Shown here one piece after another: positions 49,155-63,500 of a stretch of DNA of 64,000 nucleotides. Position numbers and translations under genes: made by a program. Origin of the DNA: Sitta carolinensis (Eukaryota > Chordata > Aves > Passeriformes > Sittidae); the NCBI GenBank assembly GCA_032173965.1, contig JAVUNC010000019.1, forward strand, positions 18,282,234 through 18,346,233, read 5' to 3'. Each line of letters starts with the position of its first letter. Within the stretch, counting starts at the first letter, position 1. Under the pieces are notes generated by a model. It did no database searches and was not told where the DNA came from. It was given only the letters and a program-made list of their open reading frames with translations.

Positions 49155-51658
49155 CTAAAAGAAATATATTTTGATTCCTCAGCACTAAGTGCTTAAGGTT
49201 GTTTACAAGAAATTGATGAAACCCAAGAATCCAGCACAACACCTTGCTGTTATTTCCAAGCAGTTACAACCAGAACTTGGAGAAGCAGCCTCTTCTGGTG
49301 CGTTTTTTGTTACAATTGTTACAATTCCTCTTACAAAATGTTGGTGTTATGCAAGAGGGAGAGGTCTTATTCCCTCAAAAAGCTTAAGAGCTCCCCTGAA
49401 ACTGGGATAAATGATGCTGCTGGCTAAGCAGCCCCAGACAGAGGAAGGTTGTGCAGTGGGTATTTCCAGAGTGATCCCAAACATGCTGTCAGATCTGCTC
49501 TTGCTCAGGAGGGGAGAACACTGCGAGTGGCAACTGCTCCAAAATACACCAAGGTCATGGGAAGGGGTCCCAAGGATTTGAGGGCTTTGGATCAGTTCTG
49601 TGAGGCTCTGAATGATGGAAGAGCCTAAAGTCAGTAATGAACCAAAAACATTGCAAGGCTTCCTCCTCCTCCCAACTGTTGTTTTAACACTGGCAGACAA
49701 ACATCCATATTTAAACTATATTACTAACAAAGACATTTTCTCTGGATGCTCTTCTTATATTTTGAATAACCTCTTGAAAACAAACAGAAAGAACTATGTT
49801 TTAAGGATGAATAAATAAGTTATTATTATTATCATCATACTGTGTTACGTCCCACTGATGAGGGTAATAGCTATGGAAAAGTGTCAGGAAAAATAGATCT
49901 CGATAGCTACAGAAAAGGTTCTTTAAAATCTGGAATTGATCTGTGCACAGGTATAATTCAAAAATTAATGCAACTCTGGACTAGTTTCAAGTGTTCTTAC
50001 CCAGGAATTTCTGTTACAGATACAGCAGTGACAGCTCCAAATGTCTGGAGAGAGCAAATTGCAACTTCAATAAGATTGCTGTGCATGGGTACTCACCAAG
50101 GAACAAGCAGAAGTACATTTATACAGTGCAGGGACAAATCTCTTCACATATTGAAAATACACATCCCCCACTGGAACAGGCACTGCAAAGGGAAACAGGG
50201 CTCACTGTGGACAAGAAGAAACATGAAGATGAGTGAACATGCAGACTCTGGAAAGACTAAATCACCACAAAAGGAAATTGTCAGAGAACAGAAACTGCAA
50301 ATACGAGCAGGGCGTGTGTTTGTTCACATTTCACTGAAAGTTTGGTCATTTTCTACAATGACCTTGACTATTGGCTGCTTTAGTTGCAGTAGCAAAACAA
50401 AAACAAAACGGGAAATTCCACAGTTGTCGGAATCAAAAAGTGCTCAGAAAAAAAGGGAAATGACAAAAATTTGAATGATGCTGGCAGAAATTCAAGCAGG
50501 AAAATTGAGTTTAGATGACATTTTTGTGACTTCTTTAAAAATTCTATCTAAGATATTTTTCTTACTGGTATTTTATTTCAATGCTTTGTTGAGAGAATAT
50601 CTTGTATTTACATATTGGAGCATAACACTGTGGCTTTTTATCATTTAAAGCAGTACCTTATAATGTTTTAGCAGTTGTTTTCCAGTATTAGGTAACTTAA
50701 AACTGCAAAATCTCAGTGAACTCATCCACACTGAATGTGTGGCAGCATCTGTCAGCCTGAATTAGTTTTATTTTGGGATCATGCTGATCAGAATATGCCA
50801 ACAAAGGCACTAAAAAGCATCAAAGCAAAAATAATCACCTCAGAATTAGGAGGCCTCTTCCCATCAGTAGCTGCTGGCATTGCCTTGGGGACTGGGCAGG
50901 TGGAAGCCTCACTGGGGCTGCATTTTTGTGGGCACTGACTTCAACCTGGAACAACAGAAGCTGAAAGAGGGAGCACAAAGGGGTCAGCAACTGTGCAGAA
51001 CTCAGATGGAATGAGCAATAAAGCTGCACACTCTCTAATGACTGCAAGAAAACCTCCTGGATTCCTCCTTGGTGTGGAACTCACTCTAGCACAACCCTGA
51101 AGAAGAAAATTATCAACATGTCTTTTATAAGTGTCTTAACACTGTTATCACACAAAATGTGTCAAAAATAGTTATCTTGACAAGAAAGAAGTTTAATGAC
51201 TATTGCTTTTTAAGTTTCCACCAAGAGCAGCCATGCAGCACCAGAGAATTGGGTCTTTTTTATCATCCCAACAAGAGAAAAAGGTGTTTCTCTGCCACAT
51301 AAAGGCTGGTAGATACATCTAAAACACGGCAGAACAAAAAAATCTTATCTGCAGCTAAAATACGAGATGGAGTTAAACAGGGGGGTAAAAAATAAAAGCA
51401 ATCTAAATCTTCCTATTTGAACAAGCACTTGTGTGCCTGTTTCACCTGCCAGCTCCAGCTGTGCACAGCATTTCCACACACTCTACTCACAGGCTGCTCC
51501 TATTGTCTTGGGGGATTTTTGTTTAGTCTGGGGTAGATGGCTGCATTTTAAAATAATAATAAAAGAGAACTCTGCATTATCAGAACTCATGCCAAGCAAC
51601 TATAAAGAATTTTGATGGCTCTTTCATTTCACATGAGGCTTTAATCTGCAACAATTAC

Positions 51659-52827
51659 CTTCTTCCAGCATGTGTGTGTCCCCCTCTGTGACTGACAGGG
51701 AATACAAAAGCCAGGATAAGTGATATTGGCTACAAGCCACTTGGATATGACCTTTTCATTGAAATGTTTCAAGCATTTTCTGCTCCTGAGGATTAATCCT
51801 CAGTTCCTCACTAGGGCAAAATGCTTACAGATCTGGAATTTTTTCTACAGTGATTAATTGAGGCATTTATTTCTGCTCCCTTGCTTTCCCAGGCAATATG
51901 ATCACGTGTGGCTGACTTGAGCACACACCTTCATGAGATCAACAAAAAAAGAGTCAGAGTTGCAGCTATTTCTATATTTCTTTCATGTCAAAGCTTATGA
52001 TTAACAGGTAGGATGTAAAACAACTGGAACAGAGTGAACATGCTCCAAACAATGCAGGATTCTTTGCAAAAATATCCTTCCAATAAAATAAAGAGCCCTT
52101 GTGTTTGTGTTCTCCACTAGCCCCACTGCTAAAAGGATTATTTTAACAACATGTCACTGTAGCTATTGTGTTGTTATAGTAACTTCTCACGGGTTTAGAT
52201 TCTTACTGTTTTTAAACTGAGTAAGTAAATCAGCATAAGAGGAAAAAATATTTGATTGTGACAATTCAGTACCCATTACCACAAAGAAAATATTTGAGAA
52301 TCACTTCTAAATGACCACTAGGTGCCATTTTCAGTTTATGGCTGATTTGTGATTTTTTTAAATTATTTTTTTTTTAAATTTTACCTCTTGTCCAAATGAT
52401 CCTAGATACCCTTGGCTTCTGAGGAAGAATTATTTGGCATCCAAGAATTATTTGGCATCCAAGACTACAAACCAAGCTCTTGGATTCCACGTGGCTGTAG
52501 ACATGGGCAACATCACAGCAAGAGGAAAGCTGATGGGTTTGTACATCACTAATAAATCTCCCTGAAGAGCTCAGAGAAACCCCAACTCATCAGCTTCCCA
52601 CTGAAAATCACTCCTGGGAGAAAAAACGATATGTTAGAAAAGAATTAAATCTCTGCCTGAACTCAAAGCTGTCATTGACACGGAGACAAGTTGCTCAGGA
52701 GCAGCCCTTCCTTGCAGGACCCCAGTGGGATCAGTTCTGCTTGCAGGGAAAGGCATCTTTTCCAAAAGGCTGCACTGGAGGGAATTTACCACGCAGTTTT
52801 CACAGGCTGCAGTGACTGACAGTGCTG
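51659..52827 (-). CDS. Possible upstream exons of the minus-strand gene candidate
   Basis: Three short segments, 52827-52790, 52418-52385 and 51691-51659, have acceptor and donor motifs and phases that join to the exon at 49154. They read ALSVTAACENCV, KPRVSRIIWTR and TEGDTHMLEE. Exon lengths of 33-38 bp are unusually small and two donors are weak (GTAATT, GTAAAA), so support is much lower than for the downstream exons. Confidence 0.22.
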
Positions 52828-53097
52828 CTGCAAGCAAAGAAGGTGAAAGTGAAGTTTGCAAGGTGTGCTAAGCCACTGAGGCAGTCCCCTCAAAGGCACA
52901 GATCTTCAGCCAACAGCAAAAGAAATTCTTTTGCCGAGCAACTAAAGTTACAACACCTTGGTAGATTTTTCTATATAAAGACCAAAATATAAAGAAGAAT
53001 ATATTTGAGGTATTTTCTTCTTATATAAAAATTCTGTAACTTAAATAGATGCCTGCTCCTCCAGGAGTCCTCCCCAGCAACAGCCAGAGGGTGGCTA

Positions 53098-53274
53098 GGA
53101 TGTAACATTTTGTTTCCCATTACATGAGAAAATGGATTATTGATGATGAGAAAAACTGAAGGTTTTGATTTACAATTTGTTTGCTGCTTCATTATTTCAG
53201 TATCCTACATTTACAAGCGTTTAGCCAGAAGTTAAACACTTTAAATGAAAGACTGCTCACAGAAGTAAATAAAA
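53098..53274 (+). repeat. Left inverted repeat of the mariner-like element
   Basis: Contains the best conserved core, TGAGAAAAACTGAAGGTTTT followed by GATTTACAATTTG and TTTCAGTATCCTACATTTAC, which recurs reversed in the right copy. The outermost 45 bp are less alike than the interior. Confidence 0.75.
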
Positions 53275-53949
53275 CACCACCTAATCTGATCCAACAGCAT
53301 ATAAAAGCCTGAGGGATCAGATTAAGGCAAAATTTAATTCTTCAATTTTAGAAACAAGTGGTGTTCCAATTGTCCAAGTTTAACTTGATTAAAGCCCGTT
53401 GAGTAAGTGACTCTGCAATGAGGTTAAAAGGGGCTGTTCACAGCTGCTGCTGTTGTCCTGGTCACCACTCTTGATGCAAAACTTCCTCTCTAACACAGAG
53501 TAGTGAGGCTCTCACAGCTTTTCTGAAAAGCTTGAACAATACAGACATTTAAGAGACCTCGGAACGCTCAAAGGCAGCTTTCACACCCAAAACACCCAGT
53601 GGGACATCACCCAAATTTACAGCAGCTGTTCCAACCTTAAAGTTTCAAACCTCTGTGAGCTCCTAAAGCCACTGAAGGGGACAGCTCTGCACAAAAGCTT
53701 TGTTGACCATCCTAATGCAATGAAGCCTTAAAGCTCAGCCCCTTTCCAGAATTTCAGAGAGACAGGCTGCCAGTCTGCTTTGTAGTGTGGCAAATTGATA
53801 ATTAGCAAGTTTGATACGTAGCAAAATATTGGTGGGGCTAATCGAGGAGCAATTATTTATTCAAACCTGAATTCTGGAATTCCTCAAAACTTCTGATGTT
53901 TTCCTGTGGTTATTCTGGGAGAAGCAGAGCAATTATCCAAAAGCCCCCG

Positions 53950-53974
53950 CCCCCCCCCCCCCCAAAAAAAAAAA
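53950..53974. repeat. C14-A11 homopolymer pair
   Basis: Fourteen C followed directly by eleven A, inside the spacer of the inverted-repeat element. Length is prone to slippage and sequencing error. Confidence 0.9.
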
Positions 53975-54559
53975 TATGCCATGAAGTCTTCATGACCTTT
54001 ACCCAACCATTCCTGCTCGCACCTTTCAGCTGTGCTGACATAGCCAGAGAAGAGAATGGGTGTCTATTGACCATAGAAATCACACCCACAAATTAAGGAG
54101 AGTGCTAAATAGACCATTTTGTAGGTAATTCTCAGCGTCATCTTCTAAACAAACCTGTGATCTACTGCCAAATTTTTTCTAGCATTGATTTAAAAGAGCT
54201 GTAGGATGAAAGCCCTTAATGACTTGTTTCTAGTGCACATTTTTGTACAGATGCATAATTGTTTATAAATGTTGTCAGTATAAAAGGACAAATAACAAAT
54301 GCCAGATGCATGGTTTGGGGGGAAAAAAAATCACCAAATTCCTGGAACTGCAGCTTTAATATGAACTCTTAGTATTTTTAGCCTAAGTAATAATTAAAAC
54401 CCTCACAAATTTGGTAATGTTTACCAACACTTACAGCCTCTGGTCACACTACAATTCATCAAAACTCTGCAATTAATTATCTCGAAGGAAATGAATCTGG
54501 TAAAGGTGCAAACTGTCAGACACACCCATGGACAGGGTGAGAGGAAGGTTCTGCCAGTA

Positions 54560-54737
54560 TTTTATTTACTTCTATGAACAATCTTTCATTCGAAGTCTTT
54601 AACTTCCTGCTAAGCCCTTGTAAATGTAGGATACTGAAATAATGAAGCAGCAAACAAATCGTAAATCAAAACCTTCAGTTTTTCTCATTATCAATAACCT
54701 GTTTTGCTCATGTACCAGGATACAAAATGTTACATCC
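54560..54737 (-). repeat. Right inverted repeat of the mariner-like element
   Basis: Reverse complement partner of the left repeat, with the same TTTCAGTATCCTACATTTAC core on the minus strand. Similarity to the left copy stops abruptly at AGAAGTAAATAAAA, which marks the inner boundary. Confidence 0.75.
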
Positions 54738-54739
54738 TA

Positions 54740-57700
54740 AAAGATCCGTCAAAAATTTCAGTAATATAAACATGATCCCTACAGTGAACAAAGTTCATGC
54801 TAGACATAGCTCAGGGGAAGTCTTCAGGTTCACATTTACCGCAGACAAATTTCAGGGTTTTTCTGCAAATAATTTATTTTGGTGCTCAGAAACTCAAAGT
54901 GCTGTTAAATAAACACAGGGAGTAACCCTGCATGGGAGCCTAAATGAATTTGAAAGCTCCTCGGTGATCTAAAGCAGTTTTCTTGTCAGGCTTGACAGAG
55001 TAAGACTAGAGAGTGGTACTCAAATTACACCCATATTTTTGTACTTCCTCCTCAGGAGCCCCGAGAGCAGGGAAGTAAACACTGAATTACTGAGCTGAAA
55101 CTGAGAACAAGTTCTAACAGCCTCACACTCTCCAGCTAAAGAGGGAGAGAGTCCCTGGAATTCAGCTGCCCTTCTCTCTCAACAGGGGTTGTATTCCATG
55201 CAGCAGAGAAGAGACTTGGACGTGGGAAAACATTCCAAATACTGAACACTGCTGAAAACCCTGTGCTGAAATACATCTCAAAATAGGACCACTGAACACC
55301 ACTTTCAATCAGGCCTTTGACAAAATCAATCAGGAAGGAGAAAGGATTTTTTTAAAAAGTGATGGAAGTTATTTATTGCAAAGTGATAATGAAAGTTGGT
55401 TTGTTGGTTTTTTGGAGAAAAAAAGGATGCTCAGCACCTCGATACCTTGCAGTGTAAGGACCCAACCTCCAAGTGCTCCTTCAAAGGTGTGCACACATAG
55501 AACACCAGTGGGACTTCTTGTGTGAATATCTCCCTTAAACTGCTGTTTAAGAGATATTACAGATGGGAAATACTAAAAACCCTAAATCCAGTTCTGGCCA
55601 CATGAAAAGTACTGCAGTTGAAAATAACACCCTGACTCCAAGTGTATTCTCAAGAGCAGTGTCCTGTATATAATGATCACAAATATGCAAGGCTGGGTGT
55701 GACTGCTCACATTTCTTTTGTTTTGATTTGTCCTCGACTGCTCAGGGAGAAAACCACTCTAATATTCTGTGCCATTACTCATCTCAGAAGGGATTATCTG
55801 TTACAACAGGAAAACTCCAGCCATGCAAAAACCAGTACTAGTAAAGCAAGCTGGAGGGAACCTACTGCTCATGCTATAAAATGGGTATATAAAATTTATA
55901 AACTACACGTGCTCCAGTTCTCAAGGTGAAAATAAATTTCTCATCAGGTTTGCAGGCTCAGAATCATAGAGAAAGTAAAGCATTAAGCAGGTAATACAGT
56001 CATATCTATGTATAATGAACACTTCAAGCCATCAGTATTTTTCCCCTCCACTAAATTTTATTCTCCTGCATCCTTTTCTCTGTTGTCTGACAAGAACTTA
56101 AATAAAGGATTAAGAGCTGATGTGCATAAAAACTCCCCCATTCTCTCACCACATACCTGGGTATAAATGAACAGCTAACAACAAGTCCTATTTATTTTGT
56201 CAAAAATAACAACACTTGAGGACTCGGAGTTCAGATCTGTATTAACCAATGTGGTGGTTGGTGACATTTGAAAATACTTTTTTATTACCCTGAGATGCAA
56301 CCAATTGTGTCAGAACTATGCTGCAGTCCCAGTCAAGCAGAAAACAAAAATGAAGGAATTGCAGGGTAATGTGAAGAAGCAGCAACATTTACAGCTGGGT
56401 GGCATAACCTGAGAACAGATAATTTACCAGAGGAGGAAGATGCAAGGGGCTGATTGCAGATCCATTCCACAAGAACTACCTAGAATCACACCATTTCCTC
56501 AAAACCCACTTTTACCTACTAGGTCACAACATTATTTTGATGTTTGAGTGCTAGACAAACCCCTTAACCTACTTTGAAAGTGCCCAGTGGAACACACGTT
56601 CCAGTTCTACAGGGAGGAGAAGGGAGAGAAATCACAAGTTGGCTTACCTGAGAGAATGGATGTGGGCACAGGGAGTGATGCCATAAGTTTTTAGCTTTTA
56701 TACGTTTTAGATTGTGTGCTGTTTTGGTGGGTAGTTTTAGGCTTCATATTAAGTTCTACTAAGCTCTCTTCTCAAAGCAGAGAGACAAACCAATTCCTTC
56801 TCTAGGTGGATACCAAGGACAGCTTTCAGGCCCTAGAATGAAAACAATGGAGAAGAGAAACAAGGAGGATGGAGCTTCATAACCTGAAGCTATGGTTGGA
56901 CAATTATTCTAATATGCCAATGGATCAGAGCTTATAAAAGTGGGAGACCTCGTGATCAGGTGTCCATTTTGGGTACGGTCTGGCTGGGCTCTTGTGCTGC
57001 CCAGCTGTGCCCACTGAGGCCTTTTAATAAATCCCTGCTTTATCCCTTAGCTCTGGCTGGTCTCTGTTCCAGGCCAGCCTCCAGAAGGCATCAGGAGCAC
57101 CAGGCAAGAGGGGGAAAACACAGCCCAGCATCCCAGTGCTCCAAGAGCATTCCTGGAAGCACAGCTCCACCCACGTGCCAACCTTCCTGCTGCAGAAAAG
57201 GCGTTTCTCTAAATGTCTTGCGAAGCAGAAGAGGAGCCAGAAGTTCCTCAGGACTCTGCATTCCTCTCCACTTCCCAGGCCTTTCCCAATGCCAGCCCTA
57301 GCAGCTGCTTTCTGAGCAGGAACTGTGATATTATCACCCCCATCACTCAGCAAACCCCAACCTTCCCACAGGATTTGGAGCTCTTGAGGCCTAAGGGGAA
57401 GATGCTCAAAATTTTCTTGTGCTTTGCTTCTTCCCATGTTGAGCAACAGGTCCCAACCTTCCAGTGACTTTCCCTGAAGGGTGAATTCAGCAGCATAAAA
57501 ACTTTTTTAAGGTTTAATGCTTTCAGATCCTGTGCCAAATGCCAGCATATTTCAACTCAATTGGTCAGCATTTTCCACAGCACATTTGACAAGAAGTTTG
57601 CCTCATGCTAAAAAGTAAGAAATCCCTTTTTTCTAATTATTATTATTATTCCCAGCAGGATCCAAGGACTTTCCAAACACCCTGTTCTTGCCTTGAGAAG

Positions 57701-60700
57701 TTCACAGTGCCTGCAATAAAGGCCATGGGATAAGGCACACCCATACCACTGACCTCGACCAGAAACAGACACAATAACTCTGTCTGGATCTTGTGGAATT
57801 CTTTCCTGCTGCATGGAGTGGTACCACTGTTGTATCCCATTCTCCTGAGCAGAGGGAGCCTCATCTCTCCTAGATGCCCTGGTAAGATTTGGAGAGTTCT
57901 GTTGTGACTAACTTCTACAAAGATGTCATTATTCACAAGTTTCAGTCATGGTGAGTCAGGACCAAACACCTCCAATAACTCCACTAAAATGTTCTTCACT
58001 GTGTTCTATTGTCCAGACAAAGAAATTTCACGAGACAAAGCAGGTTAATAAAAAAGGCTAGACTGTGAAGAAGTGAGCACTCATATAAATCATTTCAATT
58101 GAAGCTAATGTGGTTTTGATCCCCCCAACTTCAACTATTGTTTATGTTTGGGTTGCACCCGAGGTCAAATGTTTGTCATTTATCTAAGGTATAAACACAA
58201 ATGTTTTCTTTAAACCAGCTTGAAAATATTACTTGAAATTTGTAAAATAAACTAACCTTTCTGTGAAAGAAAGAAAATGCCATGATTCAGTCAGCACCCT
58301 GCCCTCTCCAATAACACAGGTGAGTTTATGCAGAGGATGGACACTGAGCTGCAGAGTCATAATTCCATCATTATTGATGGCAATTCATAACAAAATAGGG
58401 AAAAATTTCACGAGAGAAACACTCTTGCTGCGCTTTGGAAGGGATATGAAATGTTATATGTTTATCCAAATTAAGCCTCTGAGCCTTTAGAATGTTTATT
58501 TCTAGAGAAGTGTGAACAATGCTGAAACAGAGGCTCAGAAAGCTCCATGCAAATAACCCTACTGAGATGTTTTCCCAGTTCCCAACAGTTCACAAACATC
58601 TGAATCAAACATGAGGCAAGAACCTGGCATAAACCTCTCCTCTGTGGGTAATAAAACATGAAACAGTGCCTCAGTTCTAATCAGATTATCACATGAAAGG
58701 GAAAACTTTTAAAGGCAAATTATGCTAATTTAATCTGTAGTCCTCTTTCTGAATTATATTAGGATTTCATCCCAGGAGATCTGTGACAATCCCAGAAACT
58801 CAAGTCTTCTAAACGGCAAACACCAACAGCTTTGTGTTAAAATAGTGACAGTTTCTTCATCTGTTGGATGAAAGAGCTGAATCACAAGCTGACATCAGAA
58901 ACTGTCAGGTGATTTTAGGCTAAAAATAACAATTGTTTCAAGGAAATTCCTTGTTTAAGAGGAAAAGTGCATCATATGACAAGAGCAGGGTAGAGCCAGG
59001 ACTCTGGTGCCTGCTAGCAGCTGAAAGTGCAGGGAAAGTCACCTTGGAGTGTAATGCAATTCCCAGACCATTCTAGGTCCAGAAGAAATCCATTTACAGC
59101 TAAGAACTATATAAATATCACATGCAAGAGAATGCCAGGACAGCAATGTGAGAAGGTGGGGAAGGAAAATGGACTATTAAGAGGAGGGAAATGAGGAAAT
59201 ACAGCTCAGGGACTCTTTGCTTGGATGAGGAGGAAGTTGTGAATGATGCCTGATGGGGGGCACTGTGCTTTGAGATGTTCCTCAGAGGGCTGGGGGAAAG
59301 ACTGCAGCATTGTCTGGAATAAAATAAAATAATTTAAAAAAAGATTTTCTTGCTTTTGATACTTCAGGATTCCAAATAGAAACTGGATTGAATAGAAGGT
59401 CTCGTAAATTTAGACTCAAATAAGGGACTCAGCAGCAAAAATGATAAATGGTGGTATAAATGAGAACAGAAGGTTTTCTTCAGTAACTAAATATTTAGCT
59501 GGATAACCCCCAAGGATTCCTCCAATCCCAGATAAATTCTTGCCTGACCCAAATCAGAGCACCCTTCAAGCCTTATTTGCATCCTTCTGAGAAAGCCTCA
59601 AGGTCCCAGGGACCTTCATCTGCACTCTGCTCCAAAAGAGCCTTGCCCAGGAGAGAAGAAAACACTGGATATTCTGAGAGAAACCACAACAGCTCCAACA
59701 CTGCCTCACTCTGTTCCTAATTACTGAAGACTTTTGCCTCCATCAGAAAGGGCTGCAAATGCAGCTGGCAGCTGGGAACTGGTTGTGTGCAGCAACCCCC
59801 AAACCTGCAGGATGCCAAAAACCTCCGCAAAGCCAGGGGAGAGCCGGAATTGTCACAGGCAGGGGCAGCTCTTTACAGGGCTCATCTCATGAGCCACTTC
59901 TCTGTGCAGGCATTTTTGGTTCTTTGGTGTAGAGAACTAAAATTCATTCTTTTTGGTAGTTTTAAAACTTATCAAGTTGGAGGAAAATTCCTGCAACATC
60001 CTTTCATAATGCATCAATTTTCACACAATTCTCCGGCCCTGCAAGCATTTACACAAATCAGATTTTAACTTTGTTGTAGGAAACTCCTGTAACCAAGATC
60101 TGTATGAGATCTTATGAAAAGGAAGATGGTATTTATTTAGAAATAAATCTGATCACACTGACTTGAGACAGTGGAGCTCTCACTCAAACACTGACAAGCA
60201 CAAAGTGCTCTCTATCAGAATATTTTATGACTCCAGTTCAGGTGCCTATCTTCTTGACACTTCTATTGAGGGTAGTTCCTCCTCTTCATTTGAATGAAAT
60301 CACATCTGGCACTCCTTAGCCATTAATACATCTTCCCTCTTAATCCTGGTTCTACAGCTTCCTTTGCAGCCACCACTTCTTTTCTCCATTAGCATTTTAA
60401 TAGAGCTTTATGTAATTTTAGTAAGGAAAAAATTCCCTGCATTTCACGTTCAAAAATAATTACAGTATTAGAGCTACAAGCAATTGTAGCTGCAAATTAT
60501 TAAATATTGGGATTTACATAAAGATAGGAAATATATTCTCAACATGCTATTCGTGATGTGATCATAAAGAGCACCAAACTGTTCCTTGCAAAAAACAAAA
60601 TTTAAAAATCTTACCTACTAAATACACTTGTGTCTTAGAACAATTCCAGACATGTGACATTGTGCAAAGAAAAAAACCGCATGAATAGTATCTACCAAGG

Positions 60701-62925
60701 CTGAGCCCTGTTTTCTAATTAGGTGAAACAAAAGATTCTAAATTTCTTTTAAGGGGAAAAAAGGTAATTTTACCAAAGAATGCACTTCTACACATATGTC
60801 ATTTTATTATGACTTTAGATACAGTGTCTAGCAGTGTCTACAAACTACAAAGTTTATTTAATTTGCTTGGTCCAGGTCTTTTATTGAAAAATAGAAATTA
60901 ACTTTCTGGGAGGAATTAATCCTGAACAAGCCTTAAATCAGGATACACAGCAGTGCCAGCTCTCTGTCCCAGTAAGGACACCTGACATGCAGATTAGTCC
61001 CAACAGGAATGTTTTATTGATTATAGCCTGTCATATGACAGTCCCTCTGCTATTTATGTACAATTAACATCAGGTTTCATCCTGGGCCACTGCCACTTCG
61101 GATTTAATTTTACTTGGATCCAACTACCTACACAGAAATGGGGCTCCTGCAGTTGCACTCCTTGGTGTGGGAGCTGTTTTCCCTTGAAATTGCTCTGATA
61201 TATTTTCAATAAGGGCCTAAAAATGCTGCAATTCACAATTTGGGCCTTTCATCCACTGCTTTCAAAATGCACCCATCACTGATCTCAGGCTCAATAATGT
61301 TTCAGGCCAGGCCACAGACATGAGCTTAGATTAAGGCTTTCTTTAGCTTTTCACCCAAAAATGAAGTTAATAGGTTGCACTAGTCATTGGTACCTCAATT
61401 ACAAGCAGCTCAGGAGAAATGGAAGCTCACTCCACCAGAACCAAGAGTAATCTCAATAAAAAAGTCACCTGGGTGGGTCAGGCAGCTCTCAGTTTAAGTA
61501 CAGGGGCCAGCCCCCCGACCAGGACAGCATTTTCTCTCAGAATATTGAATGTCCAGAGCTGCAGAACACCAGCCCTGTGCTGAAAAGAGAGGTGGCAGTG
61601 GAGCCTCACATGCAGCACTTCGGATTTCTTCAGAATTTGCAAACAATTTTATGGTGCTCTTCAACGAAAAAGGAAAAAAAAAAAAAAAAAAGCCAACCAA
61701 AACAACAGCAACAACAAAAATCAAAATTCCCACTAGTCTTGTGTGACTCTACTTTTATTCAGTCATTTCAGTTTACTAGAAGGGGACACATGATACAGCT
61801 AAACATCAAACTCCTCAGCCATGTGGGGATCTCATACTAAAATTAACAGAAAAGTTTCAGCTGGCACCAGCATTTCAGGAGGAGACAGAGGCCAGGCTTT
61901 GCTCCTTCACAGACCCACCACAGGGCCAGGCAGAGTTAAGCAGGATCCTTTAATCACTATCTCTTCCATAGAGGCTTTGTGTCAGGTTTATCAATGCAGA
62001 GCATGCCTGACCTTGCTCTTTTTCCTTCCCTGCCCTGCAGCCACCCCAGCGTTCAGTCTGAGGGTATTTAGAACACCATGGGACACACTGTGACCCAGCA
62101 AGCTCAGGGGACAATAAATCCAATTTCAATACAGCCAAACACTGCTATGCTACCAGGGGACTAATATTTTCTATTCCTACAGGAAGCTCAAACTGTATGA
62201 ACCAACTTTGAATTTCCTAGAACCATAGAATTGGCTCCAAGTACACATATTCCAATTGTTTGTTTTAAAGCCATTGAAGTTAAGATACTCGTTTTGGAGT
62301 CAAAGAAAAAAAAAAAATTGAAAGTTACCAGCTCCTAAAACAATAAAGATTTGTGTTTTTTCTTGGTATGGGGGTCCAGTTTAAAAGACAAAGTCTTCCA
62401 TCCAAATCCATATAGCTTGGGTTTTGTTGGGTTTTTTTACTTCGATATAATCTGTTGCCTTAAGCAAGATTTCTTTTCCCAGACCACTGTCTGACTACAG
62501 GAATAAATTCAATGCATTTTTTACAGTCTCCAGCTGAGCCTGATGGTAGATCCCTCCTGCTCTCCCAAGCAGGTCACAGAGCATCCCTAATCAGTACCTG
62601 TGTCCCGTGTGCTTTTAATCTGTGGCCACTTAGCGGCCAGGGATGGATTTGAAGTACAAGCCACAGGCAAAACAGAGCGCTGTGAGCTGCACTGGGCTCT
62701 GTTCGTGCTGGAGCTGACCTCCTGCAGCCTCAAGGAACACTAAACAAGCCTTGCAAGTCGCTGCCACCCTGCCAGGCTCCCACTGAACAGCTCCACAGAC
62801 ACTGAGAGCAGCCTGGGCTGGCATGGGCTCTGCAGCCCCACCGAAAGACTCGTGCCAGAGGTCACAAAACATCCCTGGCAGCTCGAGGGGAGTCTGTCAG
62901 AACAGGAAAAGCAACACTCACTCAC
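54740..62925. other. AT-rich region without a recognised gene
   Basis: Scattered strong minus-strand donor motifs are present (near 56160, 56652 and 60615), but I could not pair them with good acceptors in a shared frame. Plus-strand open frames (for example 56960-57301, 113 codons) show no family features. If the minus-strand gene model is right, this is intronic. Confidence 0.4.
61675..61691. repeat. Poly(A) run
   Basis: About 17 A followed by an A/C-rich tail (AACAACAGCAACAACAAAAA). It could be the tail of an old retroposed insertion, but no body was recognised upstream. Confidence 0.6.
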
Positions 62926-63500
62926 CTGCGGCTTATTTCTTGTCTTAAAGGCATCTAGAGCTCTTTAAGCTTTAAGAAATACTGTGCCTTCTCAGAGCCT
63001 GCCCAAGGTATTCTAAACAACAAAAGATCATCCTCCTGCTTACCTTTATTATTGAGCTACGCATTCGTGTCTCAGCGTCACCTTTAAGCGTTGTATGCTG
63101 CAAGTCTGACATACCTTCCTTTATTCAGTTAAAATCACACAAAAGTTGTGGTGGTGCTGCCAGGTGCAGGCAGAACTGAGAGCCAGGTTTTCAAATGGAA
63201 GACTAATTCGGCTGTATAGCCCACAAAAGAGAAGGATGCTGAGAACAAGGAGACTCCTCTCTTGGTATCTTAGCCATCTGGTTGTTGAGCAAAAGTTCTT
63301 TTTCCACAGGAGGTAACTGGAGGGCCTGTTAGAGAACAGGATTTCCACACAGAAGGAAGCTTCCTAAATGTAGAACTCGGGCTTGAATTTTTTGTCCTGC
63401 AAATTTCTCAGAGAAGACACTTTCCTGAACATACCAAGATGTTACAATGAAGTGACAAAGGTCATCTTACCTGAGCCTTCATAGAAAAGAGCATGATTAG
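62926..63500 (-). CDS. Possible 5' exons of the minus-strand gene candidate
   Basis: Three segments with very strong donors are close together: 63500-63471 (containing ATG, reading MLFSMKAQ, donor CAG/GTAAGA), 63097-63044 (HTTLKGDAETRMRSSIIK, donor AAG/GTAAGC) and 62954-62926 (donor CAG/GTGAGT). The first two join in phase. The third needs a very short 89-bp intron. They could start the candidate gene seen to the left or a different minus-strand gene. Confidence 0.25.

Larger units (their letters stand above)
53098..54737. mobile_element. 1.64-kb inverted-repeat element, Tc1/mariner-like
   Basis: Inverted repeats at 53098-53274 and 54560-54737 (about 177 bp, roughly 85% alike by eye) face each other across a 1.28-kb spacer. 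Both ends start GGATGTAACATTTTG and are bordered by TA (53096-53097 and 54738-54739), the target duplication expected of Tc1/mariner elements. The spacer holds no transposase-like open frame, so it would be non-autonomous. A simple inverted duplication is the alternative. Confidence 0.6.

Noticed and set aside
49842..50474. 210-codon plus-strand open frame
   Set aside because: No recognisable domain, no Kozak or exon context, and low-complexity Lys-rich end; length alone is not enough in 64 kb.
54435..54736. Two further phase-compatible minus-strand exons (54466-54435 and 54736-54699)
   Set aside because: They lie inside the inverted-repeat element, one of them within its terminal repeat, so they are more likely chance matches.
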